Assembly: GCA_024224995.1 (NCBI GenBank)
Contig: JAAENB010001286.1
Location: 1 to 12,084 of the forward strand
DNA: 12,084 bases
Reading direction: 5' to 3'
Source of the DNA: a bacterium
GTDB taxonomy: Bacteria > Spirochaetota > UBA4802 > UBA5550
Below the pieces are notes generated by a model. It was not told the DNA's origin and ran no database searches. It saw only the letters and a list, made by a program, of their open reading frames with translations. Positions 1 to 7,247 of the stretch are shown in pieces; position 1 is the stretch's first letter, and every line of letters begins with the position of its first letter. A program made the translations under genes and the position numbers.

Positions 1-501
1 ATGCCCTTCGGACTTGCAAAATTATTTATCATATCTCATCCGTTCGGATATGCACAGATGGTTGCACACAATCTTATTGATAATCTTCCATATTACATGC
101 ATGGTTTTATAGGAATACTCGGATGGCTGGATACAGAGCTTCCCCTGCCCTTTGTTGCGATCTGCTGGGTTGTAATTATTTTGACAGCATTGTCAGACGG
201 GAAAAAAGATGTGGTATTTTCTATCAAAAACAGAGTGACAGTATTTGCAATTGCTCTGTCATGTACAATGCTGATTATAACAAGCCAGTATTTTATCTGG
301 ACACTGGAGACAAGCCCTGATATTGGAAGAGCACAGGGAAGGTATTTCATACCTGTTGCACCGTGCTTTCTTTTTATGTTATATAACACCGGACTGGCTG
401 ATATTGCCAGACAAAGCACAAAAAGTGTGTTTATATATATATTTATTTTTTGTTCTCTGGTATATACTTTATCAATAATTGTTCGGAGATACTATTGTTA
501 A
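1..501 (+). CDS. DUF2142-like polytopic membrane protein, 3' part only
   Basis: The frame is open from the first base, so the gene probably continues upstream; the ATG at position 1 may be an internal Met. The visible 166 residues contain at least three hydrophobic, membrane-spanning stretches (about residues 50-62, 78-98 and 140-160), with the motifs GILGWLDTELP near residue 37 and GRYFIPVAP near residue 112. These two motifs and their spacing recall the C-terminal part of DUF2142 integral membrane proteins, which are typically several hundred residues long and often sit in polysaccharide clusters; their function is not established, and a glycosyltransferase-like role is sometimes suspected. 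The segment ends at TAA 499-501. The next gene starts about 150 bp later, so co-transcription is possible. Family assignment is by motif memory only; another multi-pass polysaccharide membrane protein is the alternative. Confidence 0.7.
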   Translation: MPFGLAKLFIISHPFGYAQMVAHNLIDNLPYYMHGFIGILGWLDTELPLPFVAICWVVIILTALSDGKKDVVFSIKNRVTVFAIALSCTMLIITSQYFIWTLETSPDIGRAQGRYFIPVAPCFLFMLYNTGLADIARQSTKSVFIYIFIFCSLVYTLSIIVRRYYC

Positions 502-649
502 GATTGCTGTATCCGGCTTTACAGATTTTCAGATAATTACCCTGTTTCAAGATTTGGCTTTAGGAAAGGCATTTTACAGAAAGCTGTGCAGGAGCATAAA
601 ACAGGCACAAATGACCACCAGCTTTTCTGCTGGGAAAACTGGACAAATA

Positions 650-1714
650 ATGGACACTAAATTAAAAGCCATACTTCTTGCAGCCGGTTTGGGGACGCGA
701 CTTAAACCTCTTACTGACTTTTTGCCCAAATGTATGATGCCTGTTAACGGACGACCTCTTCTGGAGTACTGGCTGGAATCCCTTTCTGAAGCAGGGGTTA
801 AGCCTTTATTGATAAACCTGCACTATTTCCCGGATATTGTTGAAGAATCCTTGCAGTATAGCGAGTACAGAGACAATATCACAACTGTTTTTGAACCGGA
901 GCTTCTCGGAACAGGGGGCACTCTGCTGAAAAACCGGGATTTTGTCAACAATGAGGCGGTTATGCTGATCCATGCTGATAACCTGTGTCTTGTGAATCTT
1001 AAAGAATTTATCAGCGCCCATATAACGCGGCCGTCTGGCACGGTAATTACCATGATGACTTTTGCAACACCGACCCCGGAAACCTGCGGAATTGTGGAAC
1101 TGGATAAAAGGGGAGTAGTAACGGCTTTTCATGAGAAAGTTCCGAATCCGCCTGGAAACCTGGCGAATGCAGCAGTCTATATTATAGAGCCATGTGTTTT
1201 TGATTTCCTTTCCAAGCTTAACAAACCTGTTATTGATTTCAGCACAGAAGTACTCCCTTATTACCAGGGACATATTTATACATATCACAATACATGCTAT
1301 CATCGGGATATAGGAACACTGGACAGTTTAATATCAGCCCAGACAGAATACCCCGGGGTGTCATGGGTTCCCCGGAAAGACGATTTCTGGAAAATATATT
1401 GTGAAAAGGACAAAGCATTTGTTATGAAGCAGATACTTGCATCTTTGGCAAACACATTGAATGCACATGTGATTAATGTTCAGGATGCCGATTCTCTCAT
1501 TGACACTGCTATCAGCAAAAAAATAAAAAATATCATATTAAATGTGCAAACTCCATTGAAAAATTCTGATAAAGATGTTATCCATGTTGTTAAATCTTGT
1601 CCGCCGGGTGCAGAATGGGTTCTCTTTTTCTCCAGAGTCGGATCCGGCTTTTCTTCAAAACAGATTTTTGATCAATATGGCCTGAAAAGTTTGGCTGTTT
1701 GTGCAAGCAACTGA
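650..1714 (+). CDS. Sugar-1-phosphate nucleotidyltransferase (HddC/RmlA-like) with extra C-terminal domain
   Basis: The 354-residue product probably couples a sugar 1-phosphate to an NTP in the cytoplasm to make an NDP-sugar. The N-terminal GT-A-type domain (about 1-235) has the signature LLAAGLGTRLKPLT at residues 8-21, then PKCMMPV, the metal-binding stretch IHADN, and HRDIGT near residue 221, as in RmlA, GlmU, ManC and HddC. Nucleotide and sugar cannot be read from sequence; a GmhA-like isomerase two genes downstream makes a heptose 1-phosphate guanylyltransferase (HddC type) attractive. Residues after about 235 form an extra domain of roughly 115 residues that I do not recognise. The start at ATG 650 is chosen because the signature normally lies within 10-20 residues of the N-terminus; the frame is open back to a TTG at 479, but that extension shows no family similarity and overlaps the previous gene. 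No strong ribosome binding site precedes 650. Confidence 0.85.
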   Translation: MDTKLKAILLAAGLGTRLKPLTDFLPKCMMPVNGRPLLEYWLESLSEAGVKPLLINLHYFPDIVEESLQYSEYRDNITTVFEPELLGTGGTLLKNRDFVNNEAVMLIHADNLCLVNLKEFISAHITRPSGTVITMMTFATPTPETCGIVELDKRGVVTAFHEKVPNPPGNLANAAVYIIEPCVFDFLSKLNKPVIDFSTEVLPYYQGHIYTYHNTCYHRDIGTLDSLISAQTEYPGVSWVPRKDDFWKIYCEKDKAFVMKQILASLANTLNAHVINVQDADSLIDTAISKKIKNIILNVQTPLKNSDKDVIHVVKSCPPGAEWVLFFSRVGSGFSSKQIFDQYGLKSLAVCASN

Positions 1715-1715
1715 C

Positions 1716-1722
1716 GGAAGGA
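1716..1722 (+). promoter_or_regulatory. Ribosome binding site GGAAGGA that fixes the start of the SDR at 1726
   Basis: GGAAGGA lies 3 nt before ATG 1726, with its GGAAG core 5 nt away. This selects ATG 1726 over an in-frame ATG at 1699, which would overlap the upstream gene and add nine residues before the Rossmann strand. Confidence 0.6.
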
Positions 1723-1725
1723 ATA

Positions 1726-2715
1726 ATGAGCGAAAAAATACTGGTTATAGGGAGCAACTCTTTTTCAGGAGCAAGTTTTGTTGATTATGCCATTGAAAAA
1801 GGAGCAGAAGTGATAGGGATAAGCCGTTCTTCTGAACCTGATTCTGTGTTTCTTCCTTATAAAAAACGAAAAAACACAGACTTTCAATTTCATAAGCTGG
1901 ATCTGAATTCCGATCTTGACAGAATTATGCAAATTGCCAGGGAGTTTACCCCGGATTACGTGGTCAATTATGCTGCACAGTCAATGGTGGCTGAAAGCTG
2001 GCTGCATCCTGAGCATTGGTTCCAGACAAATGCAGTGGCTATGGTCAGGCTTCATGACCAGTTGCGCCATTTTGATTTTCTGAAAAAATATATCCATATT
2101 TCAACACCGGAAGTCTATGGGGACTGCGATGGGTTGGTAAAGGAAAATACACTTTATAATCCCAGTACCCCTTATGCTGTTTCCCGGGCCGCTGCTGACA
2201 TGAGTTTAGCAAGTTTTTTCAAAGCATATAATTTTCCTGTTGTATTTACACGTGCAGCCAATGTTTACGGATCCGGGCAGCAGCTTTACCGTATTATTCC
2301 CAGGACTGTCCTGTATTTTCTTACAGGAAAAAAACTGCAATTACACGGCGGGGGGCATTCTGTTCGTTCCTTCATTCATATCCGCGATGTATCTGACGGT
2401 ACACTGCAAGCAGCGCGGCAGTCCCCGCCAGGAGAAATATACCATTTTTCCACCTCGGAAAATATTTCAATTCGTTCCCTGGTCCGGATGATTGCAGATC
2501 AACTGAAAGTATCTTTTGAAGATAATGTGGAAACTGTGGGAGATCGTCTTGGAAAGGACTCGGCTTATACACTGGACAACACAAAAGCACGGGAAATATT
2601 AGGATGGAATGCCCGAATAGATATTGAACAGGGGATAGAACAGACAACCGCCTGGGTAAAAGATAATCTTGAGACGCTCAGGAAACAGCCTTTTGATTAC
2701 ATACACAAACCATAA
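1726..2715 (+). CDS. Extended SDR, NDP-sugar 4,6-dehydratase-like, with YxxxR active site
   Basis: This 329-residue protein has the size and layout of NDP-sugar 4,6-dehydratases (RmlB and GDP-mannose dehydratase type). The N-terminal Rossmann glycine motif is VIGSNSFSG (residues 7-15), followed by NYAAQS near 81-86, ISTPEVYG at 125-132 and NVYGSGQQLYRIIPR, typical of the dehydratase branch. Two departures are visible. The acidic STDE motif of classical RmlB reads STPE, keeping Glu129 but replacing Asp by Pro. The catalytic Tyr-Lys pair reads Y150-A-V-S-R154, with Arg in place of Lys. I believe related SDRs in polysaccharide clusters share this Arg, so it may mark a subfamily rather than a dead enzyme. 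It starts 11 bp after the nucleotidyltransferase, so the two are very probably co-transcribed and the substrate may be its product. A C4 oxidase or 4,6-dehydratase acting on an NDP-heptose is an inference. Confidence 0.85.
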   Translation: MSEKILVIGSNSFSGASFVDYAIEKGAEVIGISRSSEPDSVFLPYKKRKNTDFQFHKLDLNSDLDRIMQIAREFTPDYVVNYAAQSMVAESWLHPEHWFQTNAVAMVRLHDQLRHFDFLKKYIHISTPEVYGDCDGLVKENTLYNPSTPYAVSRAAADMSLASFFKAYNFPVVFTRAANVYGSGQQLYRIIPRTVLYFLTGKKLQLHGGGHSVRSFIHIRDVSDGTLQAARQSPPGEIYHFSTSENISIRSLVRMIADQLKVSFEDNVETVGDRLGKDSAYTLDNTKAREILGWNARIDIEQGIEQTTAWVKDNLETLRKQPFDYIHKP

Positions 2716-2790
2716 TAGGAGTGCGAAACCGGAACGAAGGTGGAAGCTCTCGCATGCAGTTTATAAGTTAATATAAAGAAGAGGTAATAT

Positions 2791-3732
2791 ATGCATATAC
2801 TGGTAACAGGCGGATGTGGTTATATTGGCACTATTCTGACACGTAAACTTTTGGAATCAGGATTCAGTGTAACAGTTGCGGATATTATGTGGTTCAGCAA
2901 TTATCTTCCTGAACATGAAAATCTTACAATAATACAAACTGACATTCGCAATCCTGAAAATATTCCTATGGATGGTGTGGACGCAGTTATTCACTTGGCT
3001 AATATAGCCAATGATCCTTGCGGAGAATTGAATGCCAAATGGGCATGGGAAGTCAACGCGCTTTCAACAATGCTCCTTGTGGAACGTGTAATCCGCCATA
3101 ATGTCAGACAGTTCATATATGCCAGTTCAGGAAGCGTTTACGGCATAAAAGATGAGCCTGAAGTTACTGAAGACCTTCCTCTTGTGCCCATATCCGACTA
3201 CAATAAAACAAAAATGGTAAGTGAGCGAATCCTCCTGAGTTACAGGGATTCGATCCTGGTGCAGTGTATCCGGCCTGCCACGGTCTGCGGGTATTCCCCG
3301 AGAATGCGCCTGGATGTTTCAGTTAACATGCTGACCATGCAGGCTCTGACAAAAAAGAAAATAACAGTTTTCGGAGGCAGTCAGACACGTCCGAATATTC
3401 ACATCAAAGATATTACAGATGTTTTTCTCCACTTTCTCAAACTGGGTGACAAGGCTCCTGGTATTTATAACGCGGGCTTTGAAAATATATCAATTATGGA
3501 CATTGCAAAAAAAGTTGTCGAGTTCGCGCCGGCTGATATAACAGTAACAGAATCAAACGATCCCCGTTCCTATCGCCTGAACTCTGACAAACTGCTTAAA
3601 ACCGGCTTTCAGCCTAAATACGGAGTTACTGACGGTATAAAGGATGTTATTGAGGCATTTCAGGCAGGCGGGATTAAGGATGAGGAAAACAATTATAATA
3701 TCAAAACTATGAAAAAAATTTTTGATTCTTGA
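2791..3732 (+). CDS. NAD(P)-dependent epimerase/dehydratase, extended SDR
   Basis: The 313-residue product is a canonical extended SDR. The Rossmann motif TGGCGYIG occupies residues 6-13, ASSGSVYG sits at 111-118 with the catalytic Ser, and the Tyr-Lys pair is intact as Y137-N-K-T-K141. RPATVCGYSPRMR and the late NIHIKDI segment match the substrate-side region of UDP-glucose 4-epimerase-like enzymes. It probably oxidises, epimerises or reduces an NDP-sugar in the cytoplasm; substrate unknown. It lies 75 bp after the preceding SDR with its own GAGG ribosome binding site at 2781-2784, 6 nt before ATG 2791. The lysine-rich, polar tail after about residue 290 is not part of the core fold. The neighbouring GmhA-like gene suggests a heptose-modifying role, as proposed for capsular SDRs beside gmhA and hddC homologues. 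That is context-based inference. Confidence 0.87.
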   Translation: MHILVTGGCGYIGTILTRKLLESGFSVTVADIMWFSNYLPEHENLTIIQTDIRNPENIPMDGVDAVIHLANIANDPCGELNAKWAWEVNALSTMLLVERVIRHNVRQFIYASSGSVYGIKDEPEVTEDLPLVPISDYNKTKMVSERILLSYRDSILVQCIRPATVCGYSPRMRLDVSVNMLTMQALTKKKITVFGGSQTRPNIHIKDITDVFLHFLKLGDKAPGIYNAGFENISIMDIAKKVVEFAPADITVTESNDPRSYRLNSDKLLKTGFQPKYGVTDGIKDVIEAFQAGGIKDEENNYNIKTMKKIFDS

Positions 3733-3749
3733 TTTATCAGAATAAATCA
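3730..3749 (+). other. A+T-rich stem-loop over the stop codon
   Basis: TGATTTAT (3730-3737) pairs with ATAAATCA (3742-3749) across a CAGA loop, giving an 8-bp stem that begins at the TGA stop. No T-run follows on the + strand, so it is not a standard intrinsic terminator. It could protect or pause a transcript or be chance in A+T-rich DNA. Confidence 0.35.
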
Positions 3750-3780
3750 GCAAAAATCAAAAATATAAGGGATTCTGATA

Positions 3781-4347
3781 ATGGCTGAGTGGATATCATA
3801 TACTGAGCAACTGCGTTCTGTACAGGAAAAGCTTTCTGTAAGAGATCTTTCAGGCAAGGAGCTTGGACATGAACCAGGATTTTCAGAGTGGAAAAAACAG
3901 ACCCTCCGTGTGCGGTCTGAAGAAAAATGCGCTTATTTCGCGGGAAACGGGGCAAGCGCCTCAATGGCAAGCCATTTTTCTACGGACATAGCAAAAAACG
4001 GCGGAGTGTTCACATGTGTTTTCAGTGATTTTTCTTTTTTAACAGCTTTATCAAATGATATATCTTATGAAGAAGTGTTTGCAGAACCTCTGCGCTGGAG
4101 AATGAAACAGGGAGATATGCTTATAGCAATAAGCAGTTCCGGGAATTCACCCAATATTGTCAGGGCAGTTGAAACAGCCAGGAATTGCGGCGGAATCATA
4201 GTCACACTTTCAGCAATGGGTGAATCCAACAAAATCCGGGGAATGGGGGATCTGAATTTTTATGTTCCTGCACAGACATACGGATTGGCTGAAACTTCTC
4301 ACGCGGCCATACTGCATTTTTGGACAGATACTATTACCGGCAACTGA
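3781..4347 (+). CDS. SIS-domain phosphosugar isomerase, GmhA-like (sedoheptulose-7-phosphate isomerase family)
   Basis: At 188 residues this matches the usual size of GmhA, which converts sedoheptulose 7-phosphate to D-glycero-D-manno-heptose 7-phosphate, the first step to activated heptoses. Phosphate-binding SIS motifs are GNGASAS (55-61) and SSSGNSPN (118-125). The GmhA-type ligands appear partly altered: His65 fits E. coli His61, but the Glu65 position looks like Asp69 (HFSTD); near the C-terminus E171-T-S-H...H179 fits the Gln172...His180 region, with Glu in place of Gln. These alignments are mine, from memory. The family call is firm; exact activity is less so, as related SIS proteins act on other phosphosugars. 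AAGGGA at 3767-3772 precedes ATG 3781. Downstream heptose kinase and phosphatase genes (hddA and gmhB) are absent from this window. Confidence 0.85.
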   Translation: MAEWISYTEQLRSVQEKLSVRDLSGKELGHEPGFSEWKKQTLRVRSEEKCAYFAGNGASASMASHFSTDIAKNGGVFTCVFSDFSFLTALSNDISYEEVFAEPLRWRMKQGDMLIAISSSGNSPNIVRAVETARNCGGIIVTLSAMGESNKIRGMGDLNFYVPAQTYGLAETSHAAILHFWTDTITGN

Positions 4348-4367
4348 CAAGCATATGGGGAATTATT

Positions 4368-5027
4368 ATGGGCCTGGAAATTGATTTATTGGTAAATTAT
4401 CCCAAATCAAAGCGCGATGTAAAAGGACGCGGGGCAGCAAAAACAGAAGAAGACCGCTCTGTTGCCAGAAAGTTCGGCAAAGAGTTTTTTGACGGAGATC
4501 GAAGGCACGGTTACGGTGGATTTTCCTACAATTCCCGATTCTGGCAGCCGGTTATCCCAACATTTCAAAAGCATTTCGGACTGACTTCTTCCAGTTCCCT
4601 GTTGGATGTGGGGTCCGGCAAAGGATTCATGCTGCATGACATGGCTGAACTTATCCCGGGCATTACTGTCAAAGGTGTGGATATTTCCGAATATGCTGTT
4701 GAAAATACAATTGAAGACATGAAGCCTCATGTTCAGGCGGCAGACGCAAAAAATCTTCCGTTCAAAGACAATTCATTTGATGTGGTGATCTCGGTTAATA
4801 CGGTTCATAACCTGGACAAAAAAGAATGCTCCCAGGCTCTGAAGGAAATTGAGCGTGTGAGCAGGGGGAAAAGTTTTGTAACTGTGGATGCTTATCAAAA
4901 TGACGAAGAAAAAGAGCTTATGTATGCATGGAACCTGACTGCCAAAACAATCATGCATGTGGATGAATGGAAGGCTTTTTTTGAGGAATCCGGTTACACA
5001 GGTGATTATTACTGGTTTATTCCATGA
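4368..5027 (+). CDS. Class I SAM-dependent methyltransferase
   Basis: The 219-residue protein has one Rossmann methyltransferase domain: motif I LLDVGSGKG (78-86), the acidic VKGVDIS after strand 2 (101-107), QAADAKNLPF (123-132) and FDVVISVNTVHNL (137-149). Such enzymes transfer methyl from S-adenosylmethionine; in polysaccharide clusters they usually act on sugar hydroxyl or amino groups or on a keto-sugar carbon. The leader FFDGDRRHGYGGFSY (40-54) precedes the fold and looks like a conserved subfamily trait, but I cannot name the acceptor. The start at 4368 is preferred because GGGG at 4357-4360 lies 7 nt upstream; an in-frame ATG at 4320 would overlap the isomerase gene by 28 bp. The gap to the preceding stop is 20 bp, consistent with one operon. 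After its stop comes a repeat-bearing spacer of 170 bp. Confidence 0.87.
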   Translation: MGLEIDLLVNYPKSKRDVKGRGAAKTEEDRSVARKFGKEFFDGDRRHGYGGFSYNSRFWQPVIPTFQKHFGLTSSSSLLDVGSGKGFMLHDMAELIPGITVKGVDISEYAVENTIEDMKPHVQAADAKNLPFKDNSFDVVISVNTVHNLDKKECSQALKEIERVSRGKSFVTVDAYQNDEEKELMYAWNLTAKTIMHVDEWKAFFEESGYTGDYYWFIP

Positions 5028-5030
5028 AAG

Positions 5031-5065
5031 TTGAAACTTGAAACTTGAAACTTGAAACTCGAAAC
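5031..5065. repeat. Tandem heptanucleotide array, 5 x TTGAAAC
   Basis: Four perfect 7-bp units (5031-5037, 5038-5044, 5045-5051, 5052-5058) are followed by one with a single change (TCGAAAC, 5059-5065). Partly matching sequence lies on both sides. The array begins three bases after the methyltransferase stop and is non-coding. A 7-bp unit changes spacing, not a codon frame here, so copy number could alter the distance between genes. Confidence 0.9.
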
Positions 5066-5094
5066 TGGTGAAAACCGGATTATGTTGTCCTCGC

Positions 5095-5113
5095 TCCCAT
5101 GCTCCGCGTGGGA
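5095..5113. repeat. Short palindrome, possibly a dispersed repeat element
   Basis: TCCCATGC (5095-5102) can pair with GCGTGGGA (5106-5113) around a TCC loop, an 8-bp stem with one G-T wobble. The surrounding sequence (about 5080-5175, including a second TTCCCA at 5145-5150) resembles G+C-rich palindromic repeats scattered between genes in many environmental bacteria; copy number cannot be judged from one window. No T-run follows, so it is not a classic terminator. Confidence 0.6.
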
Positions 5114-5197
5114 ATGCAGGGCGAATTGGTCTGGCAAATCTTCGTTCCCAACATGTGGATATGCCGCGCTGGTTATTACAAAAGGTTTGCTATTTTT

Positions 5198-6175
5198 ATG
5201 AGTAGTCTGACAGAAAAATATTCGCTTGAGTTGCTGCGGCAGATGAAAAGAATCCGCATGACAGAAGAAATTATCGCCCAACGTTATTCAGAAGGGAAGA
5301 TGCGATGCCCCACGCACCTGTGTATAGGCCAGGAGGCTGTTGGCGCAGCAGTGGGAATGGCATTGCGAAAAGACGATTTTGCAGTGAGTACGCATCGGGC
5401 ACATGGTCATTATCTTGGAAAAGGCGGGGACCTGAAAAAAATGATAGCGGAGATATATGGCAAAGCAACAGGCTGCTCCGCAGGAAAAGGCGGGTCCATG
5501 CATTTGACAGACAGGGATGCAGGCTTCATGGGCAGCACAGCTATCGTGGGCGGAACAATACCTGTGGGGGTGGGATTGGGCCTTTCCATAAAACTGAACA
5601 AAACGGACCAGGTGAGTTGTGTTTTCTTAGGAGACGGTTCTGTTGAAGAAGGCGTGTTTTATGAATCAGTTAATTTCGCTGCATTGAAAAAACTTCCTGT
5701 TCTGTTTGTTTGCGAAAACAATTTTTATTCTGTATATTCCCCTCTGAAAGTTCGCCAGCCCGAGGGACGCAGAATTTACCAGATGGTTGAAGCAATAGGG
5801 ATTCCGGGAGAACACGGAAATGGAAATGATGCTGTGGAAATATACAGCAAAATATCTTCGGCAGTTGATTCCATACGTCAGAACAAAGGCCCCTGTTTTT
5901 TTGAATTTTCAACGTATCGCTGGCGTGAACATTGCGGCCCGAATTTTGACAATGATATCGGTTACAGGACAGAACAAGAGTACCTGGCCTGGAAAGAAAA
6001 AGACCCCATACAATTGCTTGAGTCCCAGTTGCTGGATCAAAACATTGTTCATGCAACTGATATAGAAAAAATGGAAGGATCCATCCAGGCAGAAATCAGC
6101 CTGGCTTTTGATTATGCTGAAGAATCTGCTTTTCCCTCTGCTGAAGAGGTGGTAACAGATTTGTACAAAGACTGA
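5198..6175 (+). CDS. ThDP-dependent 2-oxoacid dehydrogenase-type E1 component, alpha subunit
   Basis: The 325-residue product is closest in motif to E1 alpha of pyruvate or acetoin dehydrogenases, which bind thiamine diphosphate and decarboxylate a 2-oxo substrate. The ThDP/Mg motif begins GDGS at 145-148 and ends CENN at 172-175, the usual spacing. STHRAHGHYLGKGGD (64-78) and AGKGGSMHL (95-103) match E1 alpha signatures, including the His-containing loop. The start at ATG 5198 is preferred because a frame beginning at 5099 would translate the palindromic repeat; its Shine-Dalgarno AAAAGG (5180-5185) is rather far, 12 nt away. The beta subunit follows after 13 bp. No E2 acyltransferase or E3 is visible, so the pair may act as a carboligase or acyl-transferring enzyme within sugar synthesis rather than as a dehydrogenase complex. 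That role is inference. Confidence 0.9.
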   Translation: MSSLTEKYSLELLRQMKRIRMTEEIIAQRYSEGKMRCPTHLCIGQEAVGAAVGMALRKDDFAVSTHRAHGHYLGKGGDLKKMIAEIYGKATGCSAGKGGSMHLTDRDAGFMGSTAIVGGTIPVGVGLGLSIKLNKTDQVSCVFLGDGSVEEGVFYESVNFAALKKLPVLFVCENNFYSVYSPLKVRQPEGRRIYQMVEAIGIPGEHGNGNDAVEIYSKISSAVDSIRQNKGPCFFEFSTYRWREHCGPNFDNDIGYRTEQEYLAWKEKDPIQLLESQLLDQNIVHATDIEKMEGSIQAEISLAFDYAEESAFPSAEEVVTDLYKD

Positions 6176-6178
6176 GAA

Positions 6179-6191
6179 AGGAAATGAATTG
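6179..6191 (+). promoter_or_regulatory. Ribosome binding site AGGA plus TTG start of E1 beta
   Basis: AGGA at 6179-6182, within AAAGGAA, lies 6 nt before TTG 6189. The rare TTG may reduce initiation of beta unless coupled to translation of alpha, which ends at 6175. Confidence 0.55.
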
Positions 6192-7247
6192 GCTCGCTTG
6201 CTGAATTTTGCCAAGGCTGTCAACGAGGCCCTTGCCCAGGCCATGAAAATGGATAAATCCGTTATCTGTTACGGACTGGGAGCAGACGATCCCAAAAGGA
6301 TTTTCGGGACAACAGAGGGACTTAAAGAACAATTCGGCCATGAACGGGTGTTTGACATGCCTGCTTCGGAAAACGCCATGACCGGTGTGGCTATCGGTGC
6401 TTCCCTGAACGGCATCCGACCTGTTGTAAGCCATCAGAGGCTTGATTTTTTTCTGCTGGCAATGGATCAGTTGGTAAATAATGCGGCAAAATGGCGTTAC
6501 ATGTTTGGGGGACAGGCTTCAGTTCCCATCACAATTCGTATGATTATCGGCAGAGGATGGGGGCAGGGACCTACCCACTCACAGAATTTGCAGTCTTTGT
6601 TTGCTCATATCCCTGGACTGAAAGTTGTTATGCCTGCCACTGCCGAAGACGCCAAAGGATTGCTGATTTCATCTGTTTTTGATGACAATCCGGTTATTTT
6701 TCTTGAACACAGGTGGCTGTATAATCTGGAAGGCAATGTCCCGGAAGGGGATTTCAGGGTTCCTATAGGAAAAGCCCGGCAAATGAGAACCGGCAATGAT
6801 CTTTCTGTTGTTTCACTCTCCTACATGACTATTGAAGCTCTGCATGCTCTTGATGTTTTGGAAAAACAGGGGGTTTCCTGCGATTTGATTGATTTGCGGA
6901 CTGTTAAGCCCATTGACTGGGAAACAGTGTTTTGTTCTGTTCGCAAAACAGGCAGGCTGCTGGCATTGGACACAGGGGTAAGAACAGGCTCTGTTGCCGG
7001 CGAAGTTATTGCCCGCGTCAGCATGGAATGTTTTGACAGTCTGAAACAGCGTCCGGAACGCTTGGCGCTGCCAGATTTACCGACTCCGACCAGCCCATCT
7101 CTGACCAGGGTATTTTATAAACGTGCTGAAGATATTGCAGATATGGTGGGAAAAATGTTAGGAAAAGACTTGCACACAGACGAAATTAAGCAGAAGCGGA
7201 ATTATCCTCATGATGTTCCGGGGGACTGGTTTAAGGGGCCCTTTTAA
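6189..7247 (+). CDS. ThDP-dependent 2-oxoacid dehydrogenase-type E1 component, beta subunit (TTG start)
   Basis: The 352-residue product pairs with the preceding E1 alpha to form a heterotetramer whose active sites lie between subunits. PASENAMTGVAIGAS (58-72) carries Glu61, placed like the Glu that activates the ThDP aminopyrimidine, and GPTHSQNLQ (127-135) carries His130, matching the conserved E1 beta active-site His. The C-terminal transketolase-like domain includes DLIDLRTVKPID. The start appears to be TTG 6189, because AAAGGAA lies just upstream with a 6-nt spacer and the nearest ATG (6184) is out of frame and hits a stop within seven codons. Length is slightly above typical E1 beta; the extra is a charged tail (NYPHDVPGDWFKGPF). 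The 13-bp gap to alpha indicates coupled expression. With no E2 or E3 alongside, a role in building a branched or acylated sugar is possible but unproven. Confidence 0.9.
   Translation: MARLLNFAKAVNEALAQAMKMDKSVICYGLGADDPKRIFGTTEGLKEQFGHERVFDMPASENAMTGVAIGASLNGIRPVVSHQRLDFFLLAMDQLVNNAAKWRYMFGGQASVPITIRMIIGRGWGQGPTHSQNLQSLFAHIPGLKVVMPATAEDAKGLLISSVFDDNPVIFLEHRWLYNLEGNVPEGDFRVPIGKARQMRTGNDLSVVSLSYMTIEALHALDVLEKQGVSCDLIDLRTVKPIDWETVFCSVRKTGRLLALDTGVRTGSVAGEVIARVSMECFDSLKQRPERLALPDLPTPTSPSLTRVFYKRAEDIADMVGKMLGKDLHTDEIKQKRNYPHDVPGDWFKGPF

Noticed and set aside
618..633. CCAGC/GCTGG stem-loop before the nucleotidyltransferase start
   Set aside because: Only 5 bp with a 6-nt loop; a regulatory role cannot be supported.
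479..649. N-terminal extension of the nucleotidyltransferase from TTG 479
   Set aside because: Overlaps the upstream gene, lacks family similarity and would place the GT-A signature about 65 residues in; taken as non-coding.
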